Source: Limibacter armeniacum
Lineage (GTDB): Bacteria > Bacteroidota > Bacteroidia > Cytophagales > Flammeovirgaceae
Reading direction: 5' to 3'
DNA length: 64,000 nucleotides
NCBI RefSeq assembly: GCF_036880985.1
Contig: NZ_JBAJNO010000001.1
Location: 62,001 to 126,000 of the forward strand
The notes beneath the pieces are model-generated. The model made no database searches and was not told where the DNA came from. It worked only from the letters and a program-made list of their open reading frames with translations. The position numbers and the translations under genes were made by a program. Positions 1 through 9,691 of this stretch are shown one piece after another; the stretch's first letter is position 1; each line of letters starts with the position of its first letter.

Positions 1-710
1 CGGTTCTTGTAGACCAGGTGGTTATTTTCAAGCCATTTGGAGATCAGCAAGGGAATCTTTGGCAGAAAGAACTAATAAGATCAGGGATACTCCCACAACA
101 AATTTTTAGAGTGGGAGACCTTAATGCTTATTCCTCTGAAATGCCTCACATGAGTGAACAAATACGGTTAGCGATCGGTTTACCGCTTACTAATAAAAAC
201 ATATTTCCTTTACTGAAACCTTCCAAACAAGTACCTATCGAGACGTCACCTTATCGCATGATTCTTCCGGTAGCAGGAGGTAAAGAGAAATGCATTACCA
301 AGGAGCTTATCAATAAAATTATTTTGGATGGGAAAAGCACTGTAATCGCAGTTACCCCATTTGGTGATGAAGAGATATATTTGAATACCTTGAAAGAGAC
401 ACTCTGCGAATCGCCAAATGTTTCATTTCGGGTAATGTCTCCTGAAGACATTGGGCTAATGGCAATGGGATGTCAAGAGGTACATTTAGCAGATGGAGGA
501 ATTTGTTGGTCTACAGTAGCTTACCTGAATTGGTTATTTATGAGAGGAAAAATGAATAGCTATCCTGAAGTGAATGTGTATTATGGATTGGATACAAATT
601 ATAACAGACAACCAGCGGCAAATGTATGGTATCCACTTTTAATCAGACCAAACCACTTACAACTAGTAAACGAGCGGCAAGAGCAAAGACTCGTAGATCT
701 TCATAAATAA
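1..710 (+). CDS. Partial protein, possibly the C-terminal part of a glycosyltransferase-9-like enzyme
   Basis: The reading frame is open to the left edge (codons from position 3 onward), so the gene is cut by the window. A GTG at 18 is only an internal valine. About 236 residues are visible, with no signal peptide or membrane segment. The C-terminal half has an alternating strand/helix layout. It contains a segment reading MSPEDIGLMAMGCQEVHLAD followed by a Gly-rich turn, which loosely resembles the region of GT9 heptosyltransferases that ends in a conserved acidic and Gly motif. The similarity is weak and I do not recognise the family with confidence. No terminator is visible after the stop codon. 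Confidence 0.5.
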   Translation, partial: VLVDQVVIFKPFGDQQGNLWQKELIRSGILPQQIFRVGDLNAYSSEMPHMSEQIRLAIGLPLTNKNIFPLLKPSKQVPIETSPYRMILPVAGGKEKCITKELINKIILDGKSTVIAVTPFGDEEIYLNTLKETLCESPNVSFRVMSPEDIGLMAMGCQEVHLADGGICWSTVAYLNWLFMRGKMNSYPEVNVYYGLDTNYNRQPAANVWYPLLIRPNHLQLVNERQEQRLVDLHK

Positions 711-1151
711 TATCAAGTTGCTGACTTTATAAAACATACGGAACCAGTAGTAAATGGAACAAGCTTGTCGGAAGTTAAATTTTTTAACCTTCTATTCTTT
801 TCTCTCCGATTATTACACCCAAAAGAATTGAACTGATCTAGCATTACAATTGATAGTGGGATTAATTTGATTTTTTATTATGATGCAGATTATCAATCTG
901 ATAGTGATGTTATTTTGAAATACGAAAAGAGAAGGTTTAATATCTTTAGACTGTTGAAGAATACTAATCAGAGCGTATTTATCGACTTCATCTTAAAACC
1001 CTCTTTGAGGTCGCACATTTAGTTATTTCACGAATCCTCCCTATATTTACACGCCCGCCAAGAACTTTCCTGTCTTTTGATGGACTTATTCTAATATAGG
1101 TCCTTTTTATAAGTTGGAGAGCTTTATGAACCAGAATAATCACACTATTTA
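711..1151. other. Intergenic region, 441 bp
   Basis: No supported gene, RNA or terminator is visible. A start-less open frame of about 61 codons (837-1020) ends in TAG. It has no ATG and no recognisable product, so it is not called. The segment must hold the promoter of the isoaspartyl peptidase gene, but no clear TAnnTTTG box was found. Confidence 0.4.
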
Positions 1152-2138
1152 ATGAAGAAATATGCTTTGGCCATTCATGGTGGCGCAGGAACAATATTGC
1201 CTTCAATGATGACCCCTGCTTTGGAGATGGCGTATAATGAGGCTTTGGAAAAAGCGCTTAAAGCAGGACAAGTAATCCTTCAGAATGAAGGTTCAGCTTT
1301 GGAGGCAGTAGAGGCAGCGGTAAAAGTAATGGAAGATAGCCCTTTGTTTAATGCCGGTAGAGGAGCGGTTTTTTCCAATGAGGGAACCAATGAAATGGAA
1401 GCATCCATTATGTGCGGAAAGCATCGTATTGCAGGGGCTATAGCAGAAGTCAAGAGCGTGAAAAACCCTATTTCTTTAGCCAAGAAAGTTTTGGAAGACG
1501 ACAGGTTTGTATTCTTGAATGGGAAAGGAGCAGAGCGGTATGCAGATCAGTTTGACGAATTGAAAAAGGTATCACCTGATTATTTTTATACAGAAGAACG
1601 CTATAATCAATGGCAAGCGGTCAAGAACGAAGATCGAGCACTTTTAGATCATGATGGCGCTTCAAACTTGCAACATGAAGACCCAATCATTCAGAACCAA
1701 GACGCAAAGGGAGGAGATTACAAGTTTGGAACAGTAGGAGCTGTAGCACTTGATATGGAAGGTAACCTGGCAGCTGCAACGTCTACAGGAGGCTTAACCA
1801 ACAAGAAATTTGGCCGATTGGGCGACAGTGCTTTGATAGGCTGTGGTACTTATGCGGACAATCATTCTTGTGCGGTGTCCTGCACGGGATACGGAGAACA
1901 CTTTATCCAAAACACAGTGGCAAGGGATATTTCAGCCAGAATGGAATTTGGTGGTATGTCCTTGAAAGAGGCTGCCAATAAAGTGGTAATGGACCAGTTG
2001 GTCAAATGTAATGGTGAAGGGGGAATCATTGCCATTGATAAGGATGGTAATATTGAGCTAGTCTTTAATTCAGAAGGAATGTATCGAGGTAAGGTATGTT
2101 CTGACCAAGAGCTACCGATGGTAGCTATTTATAGATAA
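1152..2138 (+). CDS. iaaA: Isoaspartyl peptidase / L-asparaginase (plant-type, Ntn hydrolase)
   Basis: This cytoplasmic enzyme hydrolyses beta-aspartyl (isoaspartyl) dipeptides and asparagine. The N-terminus carries the family signature AIHGGAGT at residues 7-14. The nucleophile for autocleavage is Thr194 in GTVGAVALD, followed by the ATSTGG and GRxGDSxxIGxGTYAD elements around residues 205-235 that bind the beta-aspartyl group. At 328 residues it has the normal length for the family, and there is no signal peptide. The ATG at 1152 is chosen because the conserved fold begins directly after it. The gene converges on a transporter and a cyanophycinase-like gene. In cyanophycin degradation, beta-Asp-Arg dipeptides released by cyanophycinase are split by this type of enzyme. 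Family assignment is secure; the cyanophycin role is inferred from context. Confidence 0.9.
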   Translation: MKKYALAIHGGAGTILPSMMTPALEMAYNEALEKALKAGQVILQNEGSALEAVEAAVKVMEDSPLFNAGRGAVFSNEGTNEMEASIMCGKHRIAGAIAEVKSVKNPISLAKKVLEDDRFVFLNGKGAERYADQFDELKKVSPDYFYTEERYNQWQAVKNEDRALLDHDGASNLQHEDPIIQNQDAKGGDYKFGTVGAVALDMEGNLAAATSTGGLTNKKFGRLGDSALIGCGTYADNHSCAVSCTGYGEHFIQNTVARDISARMEFGGMSLKEAANKVVMDQLVKCNGEGGIIAIDKDGNIELVFNSEGMYRGKVCSDQELPMVAIYR

Positions 2139-2143
2139 TGATT

Positions 2144-2181
2144 AAAGAGGTTTATGGGTATAACCATAAACCTCTTTTTTA
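2144..2181. terminator. Bidirectional rho-independent terminator between convergent genes
   Basis: A perfect 14-bp stem (2144-2157 with 2164-2177) encloses a 6-nt loop. It is followed by a T run on the plus strand and preceded by an A-rich stretch that serves the minus strand. It lies between the stop codons of iaaA and the transporter gene. Confidence 0.9.
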
Positions 2182-3606
2182 TTAATGCCATTCAAATAAT
2201 ATTACTGGTCCTAACAGTAATACCATACCAGCTAAGGTAAGTAATATAAAAAGGGGCATCATCCATTTAAGCCATTTGTCATAAGGAATCTTGGCAATGG
2301 CAAGTACTCCCATAGTTACGCCACTGGTGGGGATGATCATATTGGTAAGTCCATCTCCCAGTTGGAATGCTAAAACAGCCGTTTGTCGACTGACCCCTAG
2401 AAGGTCACTTAATGGAGCCATGATTGGCATCGTAAGCGCTGCTTGTCCAGAACCCGAAGGTAAAAACAAGTTGAGCGTGCTCTGTACCAAAAACATCACT
2501 TCCACAGATAGGGCCTTAGGCATATTTTTGACAGGTTCTGAAATGTAAAACAGCAGGCTGTCAATGATCTTACCATCCTCAGCAACTAAAAGAATACCTT
2601 TACAAAATGCCACAACAAGACAAGCTGTCATCATCTCCTTGGCGCCCTCTGTAAATGCTTTTACCATGGTACTGGTATCCATTCGGCTAATGATAGAGGA
2701 GATTAATCCTAGACCGAAGAAAAGTGCCCCAATCTCTACCATATACCACCCATGTACTTTGACGCCCCAAGCCAATAGCAGTAAGGCAATACCAAATCCA
2801 ATCAGTATGATAGTACGCTGAGGAGTTAGGGGAATCTCTTCCGCTTGTAGCTTGTTACTTTTCTCATTCAGCAATACGTCTTTACCATATAGGATACTTT
2901 TTGAGGTAGACTTAGAAATCCTTAATGCATAAAACATGACAAAGCCAATCGCCAAAAAAGTCATGATAATCCACACCATAAAACGGTACTGCAACCCACT
3001 GAATGTAGGAAGTTGGGCAATCCCTTGGGCTATTCCTATTGTAAAAGGATTGTAGAATGCCCCAGCGAATCCAGCTCCAGCCCCTACAAATGGAATGGCA
3101 ACTCCTACGATTGTATCCAGTTGCATGGCATGGGCCAATGGAATGGTAATCAAGATAAAAACCAATACCTCTTCACTCATCCCAAAAGTTGCTCCAGCAA
3201 AAGAGAAAATAAGCATGATAAAAGGAATGATCAGCCACTTGTACATAGGGTGCTTGCTACTGAAAAACACAAGCTTTTGTAAGCCAGCATTGATGGCCCC
3301 AGTTGCATTCAGCATTCCAAAGGCTCCACCTACAATAAAGATAAAGGCAATAACCTCAGCAGCAGAGGCAAACCCTCTTATAGGAGCAGTGAAAAAGGAA
3401 AGCAATGACTGAGGAGCAGGGTTGACTTCTTGGTATGAGCCTGCTACAAGTATCGTCCGATTATTGACAACAGTTCTCTCAAATTCACCAGCGGGAACGA
3501 CCCACGTGAGCCCTATAAAAAGTAGCAGTATACCACTGACTATGACAAGTGTTTCTGGCAGTTTAAATTTCATGTTCCATGTATTTTTATTTTGGGTATC
3601 CTTCAT
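2182..3606 (-). CDS. YfcC/DcuC-superfamily membrane transporter
   Basis: An inner-membrane permease of 474 residues with about 12 hydrophobic segments. It matches the YfcC branch of the DcuC/ArcD-like carriers. Visible family features are the N-terminal PAGEFER segment, the Gly-rich GAGAGFAGAFYNPFTIGIAQGIAQLP stretch around residues 175-200, and the C-terminal QLGDGLTNMIIPTSGVTMGVL stretch. Members carry amino acids, dipeptides or C4-dicarboxylates, and the substrate cannot be read from sequence. It lies 111 bp downstream of the cyanophycinase-like gene on the same strand, probably as an operon, and faces the isoaspartyl peptidase gene. A beta-Asp-Arg dipeptide or arginine/aspartate substrate would fit. 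Family call is firm; the substrate is inferred. Confidence 0.85.
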   Translation of the reverse strand: MKDTQNKNTWNMKFKLPETLVIVSGILLLFIGLTWVVPAGEFERTVVNNRTILVAGSYQEVNPAPQSLLSFFTAPIRGFASAAEVIAFIFIVGGAFGMLNATGAINAGLQKLVFFSSKHPMYKWLIIPFIMLIFSFAGATFGMSEEVLVFILITIPLAHAMQLDTIVGVAIPFVGAGAGFAGAFYNPFTIGIAQGIAQLPTFSGLQYRFMVWIIMTFLAIGFVMFYALRISKSTSKSILYGKDVLLNEKSNKLQAEEIPLTPQRTIILIGFGIALLLLAWGVKVHGWYMVEIGALFFGLGLISSIISRMDTSTMVKAFTEGAKEMMTACLVVAFCKGILLVAEDGKIIDSLLFYISEPVKNMPKALSVEVMFLVQSTLNLFLPSGSGQAALTMPIMAPLSDLLGVSRQTAVLAFQLGDGLTNMIIPTSGVTMGVLAIAKIPYDKWLKWMMPLFILLTLAGMVLLLGPVILFEWH

Positions 3607-3717
3607 TTCAAGACCCCAATCTTGTTATTCATACAGTTCAATGCATAGGCAGGAGGAAAGAAAGTTGATATCCAATCACCTTCTTTCCAGTATCACTCGA
3701 ACTATTCAGTTAAGAGC

Positions 3718-4596
3718 CTATTTTATTTCAAAAGTCTCACCTGAAAGGTATATGTCCAATTGAAGGCCATTGCCTCCCAGCTTATTTTGTGACTGTTTTA
3801 AACTGGCTTTTGGGTTAGAAATTTTCACAACCTGAGCAGCTCCGTATACCTTTGCTGTTTTTCCTTGGGAAATACATAGGGCAGTGGATTCATCAATGCC
3901 AATAGAATGTAATTGAGGGTACTCAATAGCTGTACTAATGATGCGGTTATAGCGGCTTCTAGCAACAAAATGTTGGTCAATAATGGCTTGAGGGAATAGT
4001 CCCAGTCCTTCCATTATTTCGATATTACCTTTTTCAATAACAGCAGGGGTAGAGCGGTATTCAGTGTGATTCTTTTCGTTACCTGTAATCATGTGTTGAC
4101 TCATAAGGGCTGCACCAGCACTAGTTCCGGCAATGGTAGTTCCCTTTTGATATGCTTGCTGCAAGATGGCTTTGACCTCACTACCTTGTATGCGTTGCAT
4201 GAATAGGTTTTGATCTCCTCCTGGTAAATATATTAGAGGATAACGGTCAAGTGTACTAAGTATATCAGCTGAAGGAAGAGAGTCACCTATATAAAAGTTA
4301 TGAACCTTGGTGAAACCTTGTTCTGTAAACTGCTTCTTTGCATAAAAGAAGGAGGTGTCTGGTTCACTGCTTGAAAGTGGTAAAATAGCAATACTGTCCT
4401 GTGGGGTAATGCCAGCTTCTTCAATCAGTGATTGTATAAGTGATGGAGGCCTTTTTCCTCCTCCGATAATAAATAGCTTTCCTTCTATGTCAGCAACACT
4501 ATTATTTGAGGCTAACTTTACTTTGTTATCAGAATTTTCTTTGTGGCAACTGATAATAAAAACAGTGAAAAGAATATATATGATGATCTTTTTCAT
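3718..4596 (-). CDS. Cyanophycinase-like lipoprotein (peptidase family S51)
   Basis: A serine peptidase-like hydrolase of family S51, related to cyanophycinase (CphB/CphE), which cuts the Arg/Asp storage polymer cyanophycin into beta-Asp-Arg dipeptides. Visible family motifs are LPGGDQ, the nucleophile elbow GTSAGAALMS, DQHFVARSRYNR and GIDESTAL, in the expected order. The N-terminus is a lipoprotein signal (hydrophobic stretch ending ISC, Cys17), so the enzyme is exported and lipid-anchored, as expected for extracellular polymer use. At 292 residues the length is normal. The transporter gene follows on the same strand. Related S51 members (peptidase E, other dipeptidases) are the main alternative, but QH...R.R and GIDE.TA favour cyanophycinase. 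Confidence 0.85.
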   Translation of the reverse strand: MKKIIIYILFTVFIISCHKENSDNKVKLASNNSVADIEGKLFIIGGGKRPPSLIQSLIEEAGITPQDSIAILPLSSSEPDTSFFYAKKQFTEQGFTKVHNFYIGDSLPSADILSTLDRYPLIYLPGGDQNLFMQRIQGSEVKAILQQAYQKGTTIAGTSAGAALMSQHMITGNEKNHTEYRSTPAVIEKGNIEIMEGLGLFPQAIIDQHFVARSRYNRIISTAIEYPQLHSIGIDESTALCISQGKTAKVYGAAQVVKISNPKASLKQSQNKLGGNGLQLDIYLSGETFEIK

Positions 4597-5275
4597 GACC
4601 TATTTATGTTTATAATATTCTGTTTTGGTTCAAAAAACCTTAACATTATATGTTTTGATGCGACATTTATTAAAAAATGGGCTTACATATTGTATTTAAT
4701 ACAAACACTTGTTAATATTGGATTTATCGAATAAACGATACCAACTTATAAAGATGAACGCAATTTTTACACTTCAACTTTCGGATTGCAAGCCACTTCA
4801 GCTTATGGGTTTGCAGCCTATCTTCGACTGCTAGCCCTGGCAAGGAGGGATAGGTATATAGGGAGAAAAGTTTATTAATTATGTAACTGAGAAATATCTT
4901 GGCGGGTAAATTCAGTGCAACCTTTTCTATCTAAATTCCAATTTACTTCATTCTTTACGAATATTAAAAACTTCAATAGGTAAAATTCTTGGTTGTCTTT
5001 TCACACTGTTATTGGCAGGTAGTGATGGCTTTGTATTTCTTTGAAAAAAGAGAAACAAAATAGTGTACCCGTTGTACAGCTTCAATTGTGATTGGGGATA
5101 TGTACGCGATATGGTCCCTGCTTTGTATGCCTGAACTTCTTTCCTTTTTGGTTGTGATAAGTGAAGCAGTTGCTCACAATGTGTAGTAGCTGTTACTGAT
5201 TGCCTATTTTTTGAAGTTTAAAACTTACAAGACTCTAACAATTATTCATTTATTACAATCTGTAATTTTTCTATA
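4597..5275. other. Intergenic region, 679 bp, between divergent loci
   Basis: The region lies between the cyanophycinase-like gene (minus) and the first susC (plus). It has no supported gene. It holds a 15-bp palindrome at 4690-4704 and a weak hairpin near 5031-5060 (TTTGT..TTTCT with AGAAACAAA). A longer pair of CCTATC and GATAGG arms lies around 4820-4856. Promoters for both directions should be here. Confidence 0.5.
4690..4704. promoter_or_regulatory. 15-bp palindrome, candidate operator
   Basis: TTGTATT and AATACAA form perfect 7-bp arms around a single T. It lies about 90 bp upstream of the cyanophycinase-like start and has no T run, so it looks more like a dimeric regulator site than a terminator. 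The binding protein is unknown. Confidence 0.35.
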
Positions 5276-8236
5276 ATGAAAAGGCTACTTTCATTGTTTG
5301 TCGCCATGCTGTGCATGGTGATAACAACGTTCGCACAAGAGCGAACTATTTCCGGAACAGTTACTGATGGAGCGACTCCACTACCTGGAGTTACAATTTT
5401 GGTAAGTGGAACTTCTCAAGGGACAGTTACTAATTTTGATGGCGAGTTTACGCTCGTAGTTTCTCAATTGGCTACAGATATTGAGGTGAGGTTTTTGGGC
5501 TATAAAACGGAAATTATACCAATTAATAATCAGACAACTTTTAAGATCATTCTAGAGGAAGATGCTATCCAATTACAGGAGGTTGTTGTCGATGGATATT
5601 CAACTCAGGATATCAAAAAAATGACCTCTTCAGTGGAAGTAGTAGATGCTGCCGCTTTGGAGCAGCGCCCATTAACTACTTTTGATCAGGCACTACAAGG
5701 ACAGGCTTCAGGAGTAAAGGTCAATATGAATAATAAAGCGCCTGGTAGCCCTGCTACAGTAAAAGTGAGAGGCACAGGCTCACTAGCAGGAGCAAACAAT
5801 GCACTATTTATTGTTGATGGTATACCAGTTGATGGGGAGACTTTTGCCACCCTGAATCCTAATGATTTTGAGTCATATCAGGTGCTGAAAGATGCTTCTG
5901 CCGTAGCAATGTATGGGTCCAGAGGAGCAGCAGGTGTTGTAGTCGTTACAACCAAATCAGGTAAAAATTCAGGCAAGACCCAATTCAGGCTTAACTCTTA
6001 TGTTGGTATCGCAGAGGCAACTTCAAATGGTTTTGATATGATGAACTCACAACAACGTGTTGAGTTCGAGAAAATTATTCAAGATGGCCCCTCTTACAAC
6101 CCAGGTGGGTATAGTTATATGCTACAGGAAGTAGACACTGAGCACACTTCTGATTGGTATGACATGTTTTTCCGTACAGGAATTACACAGTCACATCAGT
6201 TGAGTGTTTCAGGTGGGGATGATGACAGTAAATTCTATCTTTCTGGTAACTACTTTAATCAGGAAGGTGTCGTGATTAAGACAGGAATGGAGAGAGGTAC
6301 ATTAAGGGCCAACTTCTCACAGAAGTTAAATCGTTTTTCACTTGATCTCAAGACACAATTGGCAATCGCTAGGGTAGATGATGTTTACAAAAATGATGCA
6401 TACAATGTGATGACCATGCTTCCCTACTACAAAAGTCAGGATGAGAACGGCAACTATCTACCTTTGGATTATAATGGAAGCAACGCTTTTGAAAGAATTG
6501 AAAAAGGTGAAAATTCTCGCAACTTATTGGGTATCGTATCTAGTTTGAAACTGACATACGACTTGACTGATAACCTAAAAGTATGGTCGAGAACGGGTAT
6601 TGAATATGATCAGAAAAAGACAAGGGATATTATTTCTCCTAACAGTTTGTATGCGAATTTGACACCTGGTGATAAAGGAAGTTTAGCTTCTTATACTTAT
6701 CAGGACTACCTGTTAAGCGGTACCAATGCATTACAATACAGAAAAAACTTTGGCGATCACGGATTGTCATTAGGCGTTTATCAGGAATATATCCTGGAGG
6801 ATGGAAATAGCGAAGGCTTTACTGTATATGGGTTTGATAATGAAACAACTCCAGCATTGCACTCTCCGGATGTTAATGTACCGTTGGTAAGTGGGGTGTA
6901 TGACAAGCGTTTTACACAGCTATCGTACTTTGCGAGTGCTGATTACGATTACAAATCAAAATATATCCTGAGAGCGGTGTTCCGTAGGGATGGAACATCA
7001 GTATTTGGAGCCAATAACCAATGGGGTAACTTCTATAGCGTTGGTGGTGGATGGGTTATTTCAGATGAGACTTTTATGGAGGGAGTTAACTTTGTCAACA
7101 ACCTGAAGTTGAGAGTGTCTTATGGTACTGTAGGTAACCAAGGAGCCATTAGCCGATATGGATCTTTGGCTACACTGGCTCCAATCAGTTACAATGGTCA
7201 AAATGGTATTTATAGAGATAAGCCTTCTAACCCAGATCTACAATGGGAAGTATCCAAGCAAGCAAACGTAGGTGTAGACTTTGACTTGTTTGATGCAAAA
7301 CTGGGAGGTAGTTTGAACCTTTATAATAACCTTTCTTCGGAGTCCTTTATCAATACACCATTGCCATATACATCAGGCTTTGTGAGCCAAACTCGAAACA
7401 ATGCTCGTCTAAGAAACAGAGGTATAGAACTCTCACTTAGCTCAAGGTTAGTATTGACTAGAGATTTCCAGTTGAAGGTTTTTGGTAACGTATCATACAA
7501 CCAGTCAGAGGCATTGGAACTTAACGATGAGGGAATCGAGTACAGGGGATATGGTCAGTTGCAGATTGATGAGTTAGCCAATATCGAAGGGTATCCATTG
7601 TTTATGGCGCGTTCTTATGACAAGGCAGGTGTTGATCCCGCTACAGGACGACTACTGTTCAGAAACGCTGATGGCTCTATTGTGGACGACAGAAGTTTGG
7701 CAGAACGTGTGATTATCGGTACGACAGAAGCACCTTGGTTTGGAGGCTTCGGAACAAACATGTCTTGGAAAGGACTGACATTAAATGTCTTGTTTAACTG
7801 GGAACAGGGAGCAACCAAACTGAACTGGGACCGTGTTGAGATCGAGCGTGTATTATATGCAGATCAGAACCATTCTGCAAGATTGCTGACAGATGCATGG
7901 ATGAAACCTGGAGACATTGCTTCCTTACCGAAGCCAGAAGCAGGACAAGAACTTTTTGCTACGTCTGACTATTGGGAAGATGCTTCATTCCTAAGGCTGA
8001 AAAATGTGAGCCTTTCTTATTCATTACCGATCAGCTTGGCAGAAAAAATGGGTATGGACAATGCAAGAATTTATGTGCAAGGTGAAAACCTGATGACTTT
8101 CACATCATTCTCTGGAATCGACCCTGAAATGTCAACACCGTATCAGTCTACTAACAATGGTACATCATCAGGAGGTGAAAGCAATGCTTACCCACTTAGC
8201 AGGGTATTCACAGTAGGACTTGATCTAACATTCTGA
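5276..8236 (+). CDS. SusC/RagA-type TonB-linked outer-membrane protein
   Basis: A TonB-dependent outer-membrane importer of 986 residues. It has a cleavable signal peptide (residues 1-20, ending FAQ), a carboxypeptidase-regulatory-like domain (about 22-100) starting RTISGTVTDGATPLPGV, then a plug domain. The plug holds LQEVVVDGYSTQDIKKMT and VKVRGTGSLAGANNALFIVDGIPVDG, and the C-terminal beta-barrel ends in Phe (GLDLTF). The usual VVVGYGTQ box reads VVVDGYSTQ. SusD follows after 21 bp and a lipoprotein after that, with no glycoside hydrolase. SusC/SusD (RagAB) pairs import glycans or oligopeptides. The lack of enzymes and the divergent cyanophycinase-like gene make a peptide substrate plausible, but this is inference. 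Confidence 0.95.
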   Translation: MKRLLSLFVAMLCMVITTFAQERTISGTVTDGATPLPGVTILVSGTSQGTVTNFDGEFTLVVSQLATDIEVRFLGYKTEIIPINNQTTFKIILEEDAIQLQEVVVDGYSTQDIKKMTSSVEVVDAAALEQRPLTTFDQALQGQASGVKVNMNNKAPGSPATVKVRGTGSLAGANNALFIVDGIPVDGETFATLNPNDFESYQVLKDASAVAMYGSRGAAGVVVVTTKSGKNSGKTQFRLNSYVGIAEATSNGFDMMNSQQRVEFEKIIQDGPSYNPGGYSYMLQEVDTEHTSDWYDMFFRTGITQSHQLSVSGGDDDSKFYLSGNYFNQEGVVIKTGMERGTLRANFSQKLNRFSLDLKTQLAIARVDDVYKNDAYNVMTMLPYYKSQDENGNYLPLDYNGSNAFERIEKGENSRNLLGIVSSLKLTYDLTDNLKVWSRTGIEYDQKKTRDIISPNSLYANLTPGDKGSLASYTYQDYLLSGTNALQYRKNFGDHGLSLGVYQEYILEDGNSEGFTVYGFDNETTPALHSPDVNVPLVSGVYDKRFTQLSYFASADYDYKSKYILRAVFRRDGTSVFGANNQWGNFYSVGGGWVISDETFMEGVNFVNNLKLRVSYGTVGNQGAISRYGSLATLAPISYNGQNGIYRDKPSNPDLQWEVSKQANVGVDFDLFDAKLGGSLNLYNNLSSESFINTPLPYTSGFVSQTRNNARLRNRGIELSLSSRLVLTRDFQLKVFGNVSYNQSEALELNDEGIEYRGYGQLQIDELANIEGYPLFMARSYDKAGVDPATGRLLFRNADGSIVDDRSLAERVIIGTTEAPWFGGFGTNMSWKGLTLNVLFNWEQGATKLNWDRVEIERVLYADQNHSARLLTDAWMKPGDIASLPKPEAGQELFATSDYWEDASFLRLKNVSLSYSLPISLAEKMGMDNARIYVQGENLMTFTSFSGIDPEMSTPYQSTNNGTSSGGESNAYPLSRVFTVGLDLTF

Positions 8237-8257
8237 TAACTAAATAGAAGATTAATC

Positions 8258-9661
8258 ATGAGATTCAGATATAAATCAGTTTTAAAAGTATTGGCAGTTG
8301 CATCTTTGATGATGAGCAGCTGTGAGGGCTTTTTGAAGGAGGAACCTTTTGAAAGCCAGACAGAGTTAAATGCTTTTAAGTCTGTAGAAGACGTAGAAAA
8401 AGCATTGATTGGAGCCTATAATACATTGACAGATTTTGATGGGGATTATCTGCACTACAGCATGACAATCCCAGAAATGATGGCCGATAACCTTTACAAT
8501 ACACCCAGCACTGGTGGAGGAACAGTATTGATCTTTGGTAACTTCAACTTCTCTGTAGCTAGTGGTGGTTTGGAGAATGCATGGCTTAATGGTTATACGC
8601 TTATTGACAGAGTCAATTTCACATTAGCGAAATTAGCGTTATTTGAAGGAACCAATGAAGGACTGGAAGCCAAGATCAAGGGAGAGGCATTGGTACTTCG
8701 TGCTATGGGGCATTTCGACCTGTTGAAGAACTTTGGTGTTTCTATGGAAAGAAACTTTAACGAAGCCGATTCTGGTATTCCTGTGATGCTTGCTTCTGAA
8801 ATATCCAGCCCTGCTAGAAATACTGTCAAGGAAGTATATGACCAGATCTTTAAAGACTTGGAACAAGCGGTGTTGTTATTGGATGGAAAAAATACAGGTG
8901 ATGTATTCCGTTTCAATGCTAATACGGCACGAGCATTGGCAGCTAGAGTAGCACTCTATGCTGGAGACTATGAAAATGCAGCTAAATATGCTGATGCTGT
9001 TATTGATAGCAAGGCTACTATGTTATCAGATATTAATTCATTTAGCAGTATTTGGGAGATCGGAGACCATTCTGATGAAGTATTGTTTAAGGTGTTTGCT
9101 AAAGATGGTGATTCGTATTTCTCAGGATATTTTGCCCCTAATACTGCAGGTATCCTAAAGCGTCCTTCTCCAGAATTGTTTGACCTCTATGAGGAAGCTG
9201 ATGTACGTAAAGGTGCTTATCTCATGGATGATGCAGACTTGGGACAGGTGGTTGTAAAATACAAAGGTGAAGCTGAAAATGAGCAAAGATCCATTGAGGT
9301 GATTCGTATGGGTGAGATTTACCTGATCAGTGCAGAAGCCAACTTCCGTATTGGAAATACAGCTGAGGCACTAGAAAGCTTCAATGCCTTAAGAAGTAAC
9401 CGTATTGAAGGAGTGACTGATGTAACAACGTTGGACGAGGATATGATTCTTGAGGAAAGAAGAAGAGAACTGGCATTTGAAGGACATCGATTTTATGACC
9501 TGAAGCGTTTGGGATTGAATCTGGACAGAACAGCTATGGCAGACCAACCTAAGGTAACCGTAGATGCCTTGCCTGCAGGAAGCAAGTATTGGATCTTCCC
9601 TATTCCAAACAGGGAATTGGTTGTGAACAGCAACCTGAAACAATCTTCTAAATGGCAGTAA
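8258..9661 (+). CDS. SusD/RagB-family substrate-binding lipoprotein
   Basis: A surface lipoprotein of 467 residues that caps the SusC barrel and binds the imported ligand. The lipobox ends at Cys22 (MMSSCEGFL). The SusD hallmarks are visible. These are an N-terminal FLKEEP segment, helical TPR-like repeats (ALRAMGHFDLLKNFG region), and the C-terminal RMGEIYLISAEANFRIGN and ILEERRRELAFEGHRFYDLKR motifs. It is translated 21 bp after the susC stop, so the two are co-transcribed. Confidence 0.95.
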   Translation: MRFRYKSVLKVLAVASLMMSSCEGFLKEEPFESQTELNAFKSVEDVEKALIGAYNTLTDFDGDYLHYSMTIPEMMADNLYNTPSTGGGTVLIFGNFNFSVASGGLENAWLNGYTLIDRVNFTLAKLALFEGTNEGLEAKIKGEALVLRAMGHFDLLKNFGVSMERNFNEADSGIPVMLASEISSPARNTVKEVYDQIFKDLEQAVLLLDGKNTGDVFRFNANTARALAARVALYAGDYENAAKYADAVIDSKATMLSDINSFSSIWEIGDHSDEVLFKVFAKDGDSYFSGYFAPNTAGILKRPSPELFDLYEEADVRKGAYLMDDADLGQVVVKYKGEAENEQRSIEVIRMGEIYLISAEANFRIGNTAEALESFNALRSNRIEGVTDVTTLDEDMILEERRRELAFEGHRFYDLKRLGLNLDRTAMADQPKVTVDALPAGSKYWIFPIPNRELVVNSNLKQSSKWQ

Positions 9662-9691
9662 TTTTTTCGATTACAAAAAGAGAACATAACC

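Noticed and set aside
837-1020. Open frame of about 61 codons between the first two genes
   Set aside because: It has no ATG or plausible start near its beginning, no recognisable product and no ribosome-binding context.
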